Below are positions 1 through 5,269 of a stretch of DNA of 9,225 nucleotides, one piece after another. Origin of the DNA: Omnitrophica WOR_2 bacterium RIFCSPLOWO2_01_FULL_41_12. GTDB taxonomy: Bacteria > Omnitrophota > Gorgyraeia > Gygaellales > Profunditerraquicolaceae. The stretch covers positions 1-9,225 of the forward strand of contig MHGW01000016.1 of the NCBI GenBank assembly GCA_001805765.1, given 5' to 3'. The stretch's first letter is position 1. Every line of letters begins with the position of its first letter. The notes beneath the pieces are model-generated. The model saw only the letters and a list, made by a program, of their open reading frames with translations. It was not told where the DNA came from and searched no databases. The position numbers and the translations under genes were made by a program.

Positions 1-302
1 CCCAGATTCATCTCAGGCAGGTAGATAAAAAGGCCATATTTTTGATGGCTCTGGCAAAAATGGTGATTTTGCCATTTTTAGGCTTAGGGTTGATTATCCG
101 CTTAAAGCTTCCGGAATTAATGGGGTTACTTATACTGATTCAGTTGGCTATGCCGCCGGCAACATCGCTGTCGTTAATTACCAGCCATTATAAAAAAGAA
201 GACCTGCTCATCAGCCAGGGCGTATTTTTCGGCCATATCATCGGCATTATCACCATCCCCATATTTTTAAGTTTATATTTTGCGCGGGTTATGATAAAAT
301 GA
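1..302 (+). CDS. AEC-family (auxin efflux carrier-like) permease, C-terminal part
   Basis: This is the 3' end of a gene that starts before the window. The reading frame is open from base 3 and gives about 99 residues. Three hydrophobic stretches are visible, each about 20 residues long, separated by short charged loops such as SHYKKED. The segment AMPPATSLSLITSHYKKED matches the pattern near the end of AEC (Mem_trans) permeases, where a proline-rich helix is followed by a short loop and a final helix. Members export or exchange small organic anions, such as malate or auxin-like acids, across the inner membrane. The substrate cannot be told here. The TGA stop overlaps the smpB ATG (ATGA, 299-302), so the two are probably translationally coupled. 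TTG at 42 and ATG at 45 are internal codons, not starts. The family call is fairly safe. Confidence 0.72.
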   Translation, partial: QIHLRQVDKKAIFLMALAKMVILPFLGLGLIIRLKLPELMGLLILIQLAMPPATSLSLITSHYKKEDLLISQGVFFGHIIGIITIPIFLSLYFARVMIK

Positions 303-751
303 AAATTGTCGCTGCTAACCGTAAGGCGCAAAGAGATTATAACATCTTAGAGACCATTGAATGCGGTATTGAGTTAAAGGGTAGCGAAGTTAAATCAGTC
401 AGGGATGGTAATATAAATTTAAACGACAGTTTTGCCCGGCTTGAGCATAGCGAAGTTATGTTGTATAATACGCATATAAGCCCATATGCCCAAGCCAGTT
501 ATTTAAATGTGGAGCCGACCAGGCCCAGGAAGTTACTGCTGCACAGAAAGCAGATCAATAAGTTGATGGGCGCGGTCGCGCAGCGCGGTTTTACGCTTAT
601 TCCCTTAAAGGCGTTTTTTAGCGGCCGCGGTTTTTTGAAGATAGAACTTGCTCTTTGTAAAGGTAAAAAATTCTACGATAAAAGAGAAGATATCAAGCGC
701 CGGGAAGAAACGCTGGCCATGCGTAGGATTTTGAAGGCAAGAAGAAAATAG
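299..751 (+). CDS. smpB: SsrA-binding protein SmpB
   Basis: SmpB binds the tRNA-like domain of tmRNA and brings it to stalled ribosomes, where its C-terminal tail reads the empty mRNA channel. The 150-residue product has the usual family length. Visible hallmarks are NRKAQRDY near the N-terminus (7-14), GSEVKS (28-33), GKKFYDKR (122-129) and a basic C-terminal tail ending KARRK. The ATG overlaps the stop of the upstream permease by 4 bp and no clear Shine-Dalgarno sequence precedes it, which suggests coupled translation. The partner RNA, ssrA, starts 68 bases after the stop codon, a common bacterial arrangement. The identification is secure. Confidence 0.97.
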   Translation: MKIVAANRKAQRDYNILETIECGIELKGSEVKSVRDGNINLNDSFARLEHSEVMLYNTHISPYAQASYLNVEPTRPRKLLLHRKQINKLMGAVAQRGFTLIPLKAFFSGRGFLKIELALCKGKKFYDKREDIKRREETLAMRRILKARRK

Positions 752-757
752 TTTGGA

Positions 758-788
758 GGTCCTTCGCCGCATTCGGCGGCTCAGGGCC
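758..788. repeat. Short palindromic hairpin between smpB and ssrA
   Basis: GGTCCT (758-763) pairs with AGGGCC (783-788), including one G-T pair. Inside it CGCCG (765-769) pairs with CGGCG (774-778) around a CATT loop. The outer sequence, CCTTCG at the start and CTCAGGGC at the end, resembles the widespread dispersed palindromes of the CCTTCGACAAGCTCAGG type found in many environmental genomes; that likeness is from memory. Only a short T run (792-795) follows, so it is at best a weak terminator for smpB. Confidence 0.5.
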
Positions 789-822
789 CAATTTTCATAC
801 AATAAAATTACAGAAAATTGGG
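787..822 (+). repeat. Inverted repeat spanning the 5' end of tmRNA
   Basis: CCCAATTTTC (787-796) is perfectly complementary to GAAAATTGGG (813-822), with a 16-base AT-rich loop between. The right arm runs into the first three bases of mature tmRNA (820-822). In a transcript reading through from smpB it could pair with the 5' strand of the acceptor stem before RNase P cleavage. The role is inferred; the repeat itself is seen directly. Confidence 0.7.
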
Positions 823-1217
823 GGTGAAAAGGGCTCGACTTAGGTAAGCCGGGTAAAAGTAGCATGTCGCGGAGGCAGGGTTAGCCGCGTGAACAATCCT
901 TGCACAATATAAACGCAAACACGCAAGTGTTCAACCGTTTAGCACCGATGGCAACATTGGTGCCAGCGGGCGTACCAGCCTTCGGGTTTAATTAAACTCG
1001 GAGCCTCTATTCGTCTAGTCTACGGGATGAAATAGAGCCTTTAGTAGACTGGCTCTGATGGTTCGCCTTTGGATTCAGGGTGAGACTTAAAAGGCTGCGG
1101 CTTGCGCAATCCTGTTTAGCGGAGTGCGCAAGATTAAGCGTAAAAGATAGACTAAACATGTAGCGGCTTTTATCTGATTGCTTAGGGACGGCGGTTCGAT
1201 TCCGCCCACCTCCACCA
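820..1217 (+). ncRNA. ssrA: Transfer-messenger RNA (tmRNA, 10Sa RNA)
   Basis: tmRNA acts as alanyl-tRNA and then as a short mRNA to release stalled ribosomes and tag the unfinished protein. The tRNA-like half is clear. The 5' acceptor strand GGGGGTG (820-826) pairs with CACCTCC (1207-1213), followed by discriminator A and CCA (1215-1217). The third pair is G-U, the identity element for alanyl-tRNA synthetase. The T arm is GGCGG, TTCGATT, CCGCC just before the acceptor strand. A long helix 2 forms from GGTAAAAG near the 5' end and CTTTTATC near 1170. A first pseudoknot can form from GCGG/CCGC and CAGGG/CCTTG just before the resume codon. An 8-bp repeat, CTTGCGCA (1101-1108) with TGCGCAAG (1125-1132), fits a later pseudoknot. 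At 398 nt it is a little longer than the E. coli RNA. The end points rest on acceptor pairing and the encoded CCA. Confidence 0.95.
915..995 (+). other. tmRNA tag-peptide reading frame (26 codons plus TAA)
   Basis: The likely resume codon is GCA at 915-917, followed by AAC, about 11 bases after the first pseudoknot and preceded by an A-rich TATAAAC context as in other tmRNAs. Reading on gives a 26-residue tag that begins ANTQVFNRLA and ends VPAFGFN, stopping at TAA (993-995). The stop lies inside a 10-bp hairpin (980-1003, AATT loop), as expected for helix 5. The tag is long and lacks the usual ALAA end. The other two frames do not have an alanine resume codon in a better place. The frame is a prediction. 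Confidence 0.6.
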
Positions 1218-1246
1218 ATGGTTTCATTAATGAAACCATTGGTGGA
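1211..1246. repeat. 36-nt perfect palindrome overlapping the tmRNA 3' end
   Basis: The left arm (1211-1228, starting TCCACCAATGG) and the right arm (1229-1246, ending CCATTGGTGGA) are perfectly complementary with no spacer. The left arm includes the end of the tmRNA acceptor stem and the CCA (1211-1217). A long hairpin would therefore hold the immature 3' end. No T run follows, so it is not a classic intrinsic terminator. Confidence 0.85.
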
Positions 1247-1277
1247 TGCCGAAATAATGTATTTCGGCGCCACCGAT
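1238..1277. repeat. Second hairpin after tmRNA, competing with the first
   Basis: GCCGAAATA (1248-1256) pairs with TATTTCGGC (1260-1268) around an ATG loop. This stem extends outward, after a small internal loop, by ATTGGTGG (1238-1245) with CCACCGAT (1270-1277), using one G-T pair. Because 1238-1246 is also the right arm of the palindrome before it, the two full hairpins cannot form together. The amidase gene starts 15 bases further on. Confidence 0.7.
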
Positions 1278-1292
1278 TAGGAACACCATTTT

Positions 1293-2375
1293 ATGAAAAT
1301 TAAAAATTGGATTGTAGGTTTAATTTTTACGTTTTGTGCTTTGAATTTTATAGGTTGCGCCACCGTTCCTACCAGAGAAGCCCTGCCGACTTATAATATC
1401 AACGGCACGACTTATCTGTCTTTAGTTTCTCTGTGTAACCAAAAAGGCATTGCTTTAGAGTATGATACATTTACCCGGACAGCGGCCTTAACTAAAGATA
1501 CGCATAAAATAAATTTAATGGTCGGGGATACCCTGGTATTAGTTGACGGACAGGCTACCCAGATAAAACATCCCGTAGATATTTATCAGGGCATGGTGGT
1601 GGTGCCCTATAGATTTAAAGAGCAAATCTTAGATACCTTATTTAAAGAGAGATATCCGTCTGAAGAAACGATTATCCCTTTATCCAGAATAAAAAAGATT
1701 GTGATTGACCCTGGCCACGGCGGAAATGACCCGGGCACAATAGGCAGGTCAGGCCTGAGAGAAAAGGATGTGAATTTAGATATAGCCAAGAGGTTGAGTA
1801 GTCTGCTTAAGGCGTATGGCGTGCAGGTGGTGATGACCCGCTCTACGGATAGATATATTGCCCTTTCTTCCCGGGTAGATATTACCAACAATTCCAAGGC
1901 AGACCTTTTTTTAAGTCTCCACGCCAATGCTAACCGCGTCCGGAGTTTAAACGGCCTGGAAGTATACTATGTTTCCACGCGCGTAGATGATGCCAGCCGC
2001 GCATTATCCGCGGCAAAAAATGCTCCTCTAGATTTAGACAGCAGTTCTTTTGCCAGCAATTCTTTAAATTTGAAGGCGACGCTCTGGGATCTGATTTATA
2101 CCTATAACCGCGCCGAGGCAATAGAATTATCGTCCGCCATCTGCCGGACAATGGGCCGCAATTTAGATATCCGGATATTGGGAGTAAAGGATGCGCGTTT
2201 TTACGTTTTAAAAGGCGCACGTATGCCGGCGGTATTAATAGAGGTGGGCTTTTTATCCAATCATAACGAAGAGCGCTTGTTAAAAAATGCTTATTACCGG
2301 CAGCAGGTAGCCGAGGCAATATTTCAGGGCGTAAAAAGTTACATTAAAGAGCGCACATTAGCGATGCGCAAATAA
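1293..2375 (+). CDS. N-acetylmuramoyl-L-alanine amidase (Amidase_3), predicted lipoprotein
   Basis: This zinc hydrolase cuts the amide bond between N-acetylmuramic acid and L-alanine in peptidoglycan. The N-terminus has a basic start, a hydrophobic stretch and an approximate lipobox ending in Cys22 (FIGC), so it is probably an envelope-anchored lipoprotein. Residues about 34-110 look like a copper amine oxidase-like N-terminal domain (YNINGTTYLSL, then VPYRF), which is common in wall-binding amidases. Residues about 134-350 are the catalytic domain, with DPGHGG (His142), REKDVNL (Glu157) and SLHAN (His210) as zinc ligands and IEVGFLSN (Glu317) as the catalytic glutamate; all expected residues are present. 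AGGAAC at 1279-1284, eight bases before the ATG, is a fair ribosome binding site. The stop is two bases from murI. It belongs to the AmiA/B/C family, but I do not assign a symbol because the N-terminal domain differs. Confidence 0.93.
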   Translation: MKIKNWIVGLIFTFCALNFIGCATVPTREALPTYNINGTTYLSLVSLCNQKGIALEYDTFTRTAALTKDTHKINLMVGDTLVLVDGQATQIKHPVDIYQGMVVVPYRFKEQILDTLFKERYPSEETIIPLSRIKKIVIDPGHGGNDPGTIGRSGLREKDVNLDIAKRLSSLLKAYGVQVVMTRSTDRYIALSSRVDITNNSKADLFLSLHANANRVRSLNGLEVYYVSTRVDDASRALSAAKNAPLDLDSSSFASNSLNLKATLWDLIYTYNRAEAIELSSAICRTMGRNLDIRILGVKDARFYVLKGARMPAVLIEVGFLSNHNEERLLKNAYYRQQVAEAIFQGVKSYIKERTLAMRK

Positions 2376-2377
2376 AA

Positions 2378-3172
2378 ATGAAAAAAGCAATCGGTGTTTT
2401 TGATTCAGGCGTGGGCGGCTTGACCGTGGCCAGGGAACTGATCCGTCAGCTTCCTTTTGAAGATATTGTTTATTTCGGCGATATCGCGCGCGTGCCCTAC
2501 GGCATAAAATCTAAAGAAACGGTGATCCGCTTTTCCATTGAAAATATTTTATTTTTGCTCAAACAAGAAGTAAAACTGATTTGCGTGGCCTGTAATACTG
2601 TTTCTAGCGTAGCCCTGCCGGTGATTAAAAATCATTTTAAGGTGCCGATTGTAGGCGTGATCAGCCCAGGAGTCAGGGAAGCAGTCTATGCCACGCAGAA
2701 TAAACGCATCGGCGTAATCGGCACCCGCGGCACGATCAATAGCCGGACTTACGAGAATGAAATCCGGCAACTGGACAGGCAAGTCAAGGTGATCAGCGTG
2801 GCCTGCCCGTTGTTTGTGCCTTTCGTCGAGGAAGGATGGCTCAGCGGTAAGGTAGTTTTAGAAGTAGCCAGGACTTATCTTAAGCCGCTAAAGAATGCCG
2901 GGGTAGATACGGTGATCTTAGGCTGCACGCATTATCCGCTGCTTAAACCGATCATCAAAAAGGTTTTGGGAAAAGATGTCAATCTGATTGATTCTGCCAA
3001 GCAGGTGGCCATTGAAGTAAAGGAGATTTTAGCGCAGGACGGCCTGCTGAATAAATCCGGACGCAGCAAGCATAAATTTTATGTCAGCGATAATCCGCAG
3101 TGGTTCAGCAGCTTAGCGCGCAGATTCTTAGGGCGGCCGGTAAGAGGGGTGAGTAAGGTAAACCATGTATGA
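2378..3172 (+). CDS. murI: Glutamate racemase
   Basis: MurI interconverts L- and D-glutamate in the cytoplasm and supplies D-Glu for the peptidoglycan stem peptide. The 264-residue product has the usual length. Both catalytic cysteines are present: Cys72 in VACNTVSS and Cys183 in GCTHYP. FDSGVGGL (8-15) and VPYG (39-42) are the usual substrate-binding motifs. The ATG is two bases after the amidase stop, and the 3' end overlaps queD by 8 bp, so it is embedded in the operon. Its place next to a peptidoglycan amidase fits a cell-wall role. The identification is secure. Confidence 0.96.
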   Translation: MKKAIGVFDSGVGGLTVARELIRQLPFEDIVYFGDIARVPYGIKSKETVIRFSIENILFLLKQEVKLICVACNTVSSVALPVIKNHFKVPIVGVISPGVREAVYATQNKRIGVIGTRGTINSRTYENEIRQLDRQVKVISVACPLFVPFVEEGWLSGKVVLEVARTYLKPLKNAGVDTVILGCTHYPLLKPIIKKVLGKDVNLIDSAKQVAIEVKEILAQDGLLNKSGRSKHKFYVSDNPQWFSSLARRFLGRPVRGVSKVNHV

Positions 3173-3536
3173 TATAAAAGTAGAAGCAAATTTTAGCGCG
3201 GCGCATAATTTAAGGGGCTACCGGGGAAAATGCGAAGAATTACACGGCCATAATTGGAAGGTAGAAATAGTGGTCTCATCAGAAAAACCGGATAAAATAG
3301 GCATGGTCTTAGATTTTAGATACCTGAAAATGGAATTGCGCCGGGTCTTAGGCAAATTAGACCATAAATATTTGAATAAAATCCCTTATTTTTCCGCCAC
3401 AGGCGGAAAAGTCAATCCCACTTCCGAGAGTCTCGCCCGGTATATCTACGATATTATCAAGAAGAAAATTAGGGCGCTTAAGTCCGTAACCGTATGGGAA
3501 TCAGATAATTCCTGCGCTACTTATTATGTTCTATGA
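3165..3536 (+). CDS. queD: 6-carboxy-5,6,7,8-tetrahydropterin synthase (queuosine pathway)
   Basis: QueD converts dihydroneopterin triphosphate to 6-carboxytetrahydropterin, the first dedicated step to queuosine and 7-deazapurines. The 123-residue protein is of the PTPS/QueD fold. The zinc ligands are His14 (SAAHNL), His27 and His29 (LHGHNW). The catalytic Cys23 sits four residues before the second histidine, and a PTSE motif (85-88), His67 (LDH) and Glu112 (VWESD) follow. QueD rather than eukaryotic-type PTPS is favoured by the adjoining queC, queE and queF. It starts inside the end of murI (8-bp overlap). AAGG at 3155-3158 is a plausible ribosome binding site. Its stop overlaps queC by 4 bp (ATGA). 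Confidence 0.94.
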   Translation: MYDIKVEANFSAAHNLRGYRGKCEELHGHNWKVEIVVSSEKPDKIGMVLDFRYLKMELRRVLGKLDHKYLNKIPYFSATGGKVNPTSESLARYIYDIIKKKIRALKSVTVWESDNSCATYYVL

Positions 3537-4207
3537 AAAAGGCAGTGGTGCTTTTGTCCGGCGGCTTAGATTCAGCCGCCACTTTATATTTTGCCAAAAA
3601 GCAGGGCTACAAATGTTTCTGCCTGATCTTTGATTATGGCCAGCGCCATAAAAAAGAAATCAATGCCGCTGGAAAAATAGCGCAAGTTGCAAGTTGCAAA
3701 TCAAAAATTATTAAGATTAAACTACCCTGGAAAGGTTCTGCTCTTTTAGACAAGAAAATAAAGTTACCGATTAACGATTGCCCCCTGCCTGCCGGCAGGC
3801 AGGGGCCGATTACAATACCCTCAACCTATGTTCCGGCGAGGAATATTATTTTTTTAAGTTTCTCGCTTTCCTATGCCGAGGCAATAGGCGCTAAGGCAAT
3901 ATTCATCGGCGCGCACGCCCAGGATTATTCAGGTTATCCGGATTGCCGTCCGGAATTTTACCGGGCATTCGCCCGAGTTATCTCTTGCGGCACAAAGGCA
4001 GGCGTAGAGAAGAAAAGAATTACCGTTAAAACCCCTTTGATCAATAAAAACAAAGCCCAGATTATTAAACTGGCAGTCAGGTTAGGCACCCCTTTAGGAT
4101 TGACCTGGTCCTGCTATCGGGGCGCAAGTAAACCTTGCGGTGTATGCGATAGTTGTTATTTCCGGGCCAAAGGTTTCCAGGAAGCAGGTATTAGGGATGA
4201 AAGCTAG
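3533..4207 (+). CDS. queC: 7-cyano-7-deazaguanine (preQ0) synthase
   Basis: QueC uses ATP and ammonia to turn 7-carboxy-7-deazaguanine into preQ0. The PP-loop SGGLDS lies at residues 9-14. The C-terminal zinc site has four cysteines (Cys194, Cys202, Cys205, Cys208; the last part reads CGVCDSCYFRAKGF). The family segment VPARN is at 100-104. The odd point is residues 84-91 (PLPAGRQG), which are encoded exactly by a 24-bp perfect palindrome in the variable loop just before that segment. It keeps the frame and touches no known catalytic residue, so the enzyme is probably functional. The gene overlaps queD by 4 bp and queE by 11 bp. Length, 224 residues, is normal. Confidence 0.95.
   Translation: MKKAVVLLSGGLDSAATLYFAKKQGYKCFCLIFDYGQRHKKEINAAGKIAQVASCKSKIIKIKLPWKGSALLDKKIKLPINDCPLPAGRQGPITIPSTYVPARNIIFLSFSLSYAEAIGAKAIFIGAHAQDYSGYPDCRPEFYRAFARVISCGTKAGVEKKRITVKTPLINKNKAQIIKLAVRLGTPLGLTWSCYRGASKPCGVCDSCYFRAKGFQEAGIRDES
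3782..3805. repeat. 24-bp perfect palindrome carried in frame in queC
   Basis: CCCCTGCCTGCC (3782-3793) is followed at once by its reverse complement (3794-3805). It spans exactly eight codons. I recall the peptide LPAGRQG as recurring inside unrelated proteins of candidate-phylum MAGs, which suggests a dispersed palindromic element; that recall needs a search. Confidence 0.85.
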
Positions 4208-4871
4208 AATTATAGAAGTTTTTGATACGGTGCAGGGCGAAGGTATTTATTTTGGCGAGAAGCAGATTTTTGTGCGTTTCTTTGGCTGTAATCTTTCCTG
4301 CCGGTTTTGCGACACGCCCTCAAACCGTTTTACCGAATATGAACCGCAGGAATTATTTAACGAGATAAATCTGTATAAGAATGATTTTCATTCCATTTCT
4401 TTTACCGGCGGAGAGCCGCTTTTACAAAAAGATTTCTTAAAAGAGATATTAAAACTTAGTTCCGCGGGAGGGTATAGAAATTACCTGGAAACAAACGGCA
4501 CTTTGGCCGGCGAGTTAAAAGAGGTGATAGATTATTTAGATATTATAGCCATGGATCTGAAACTGCCCAGTTCTATCGGCATGGCGTCCCATCTTTGGGG
4601 CATGCACCGTAAGTTTTTGGAAGTAGCCTCAAAAAAAGAGGTCTTTATCAAAGTAGTAATTTGTCATTCCACAAAAGAAAAAGATTTAAGAGAGGCCCTG
4701 AAGTTAATCAAAGAAGTGAATCATTCGGCAATTTTAGTTTTACAGCCGAATAGTCATGAAGATGATGCCTGGTTAAGGGTAAGGATAGGGGTCTTTGCGG
4801 ATATGGCCCAGGAAGAAAATATCACTGCCTGCGTTATACCGCAGATGCATAAAGCGATCGGATTAGAATGA
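4197..4871 (+). CDS. queE: 7-carboxy-7-deazaguanine synthase (radical SAM)
   Basis: QueE is a radical SAM enzyme that contracts the ring of 6-carboxytetrahydropterin to 7-carboxy-7-deazaguanine. The iron-sulfur motif is CNLSCRFC (Cys31, Cys35, Cys38), the CX3CX2C form. TGGEP (70-74) and ETNGT (98-102) are typical SAM-side motifs, and VQGEG near the N-terminus is typical of the family. I chose ATG 4197, which gives 224 residues starting MKARIIEVFDTVQGEG. The open frame extends 19 codons upstream, but that part is queC sequence in another frame. AGG at 4186-4188 is well spaced for the chosen ATG. It overlaps queC by 11 bp and queF by 4 bp. Confidence 0.95.
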   Translation: MKARIIEVFDTVQGEGIYFGEKQIFVRFFGCNLSCRFCDTPSNRFTEYEPQELFNEINLYKNDFHSISFTGGEPLLQKDFLKEILKLSSAGGYRNYLETNGTLAGELKEVIDYLDIIAMDLKLPSSIGMASHLWGMHRKFLEVASKKEVFIKVVICHSTKEKDLREALKLIKEVNHSAILVLQPNSHEDDAWLRVRIGVFADMAQEENITACVIPQMHKAIGLE

Positions 4872-5269
4872 AAAATAAAAATTATTCTGCATACGAAGGA
4901 TTACAAAGTAACATCAAGAGCCTCAAAACTCCCAAGATTGAAGTCTGGAAGAATCAATATCCGGAAAAATTGTATACAATTTTTCTGGATATTCCGGAAT
5001 TTACCTGCATCTGCCCGAAGACCGGACTGCCGGATTTCGCCAGCATCAGAATTGAGTATTCCCCGGACAAATACTGCATAGAACTAAAATCTTTAAAAAT
5101 GTACACCATATTCTATCGTAACATAGGAATATTCCATGAGCATGTAATCAATAAAATGTTAGAAGATTTTGTCCGGGCAGCTCATCCGCGCCAGGCTAAG
5201 ATTAGCGGAGAATTTAATCCGCGCGGCGGGATAAAAACTACGGTGACGCGGGAATACCGAAAAAAATGA
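4868..5269 (+). CDS. queF: NADPH-dependent 7-cyano-7-deazaguanine reductase, single-domain type
   Basis: QueF reduces the nitrile of preQ0 to the amine of preQ1, the base that is then inserted into tRNA. At 133 residues it is the short, unimodular form (as in Bacillus) rather than the long two-domain form of E. coli. Cys49 in TCICPKTGLPDFA is the nucleophile that forms the thioimide, and Asp56 is the likely proton donor. ELKSLKMY (72-79) is the QueF signature for NADPH binding, followed by FHEH (89-92) at the substrate site. QueF means this pathway leads to tRNA queuosine rather than stopping at preQ0. The gene overlaps queE and the fumarase alpha gene by 4 bp each. Confidence 0.95.
   Translation: MKNKNYSAYEGLQSNIKSLKTPKIEVWKNQYPEKLYTIFLDIPEFTCICPKTGLPDFASIRIEYSPDKYCIELKSLKMYTIFYRNIGIFHEHVINKMLEDFVRAAHPRQAKISGEFNPRGGIKTTVTREYRKK

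Noticed and set aside
798..803. TACAAT as a -10 box for ssrA
   Set aside because: No matching -35 box lies 16-18 bases upstream and there is no extended -10; it may still be a weak promoter but I cannot support it.
605..865. Minus-strand open frame across the end of smpB and the start of ssrA
   Set aside because: It lies opposite a secure gene and an RNA gene, and the product has no recognisable family features.
1200..1250. Integration (att) site at the tmRNA 3' end
   Set aside because: tmRNA ends are common integration targets, but there is no integrase gene, second copy of the end or foreign-looking block in the window.
1211..1268. Rho-independent terminator after ssrA
   Set aside because: The hairpins are strong but neither is followed by a run of T.
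1007..1273. Minus-strand open frame of 88 codons across ssrA
   Set aside because: It is the antisense of tmRNA and its flank; its GGGGRNRTAVP-like stretch comes from the T arm and acceptor stem, a typical false protein.
1607..2319. Two long minus-strand open frames within the amidase gene
   Set aside because: Both lie opposite a well-supported gene and their products show no domain pattern.
3100..3170. PreQ1 riboswitch in front of the queuosine genes
   Set aside because: queD overlaps murI, so there is no leader, and no preQ1 aptamer pattern was seen.
4140..4196. Upstream extension of queE to 4140
   Set aside because: The extra 19 codons overlap the queC zinc-site sequence and are not QueE-like; ATG 4197 has a better-placed ribosome binding site.
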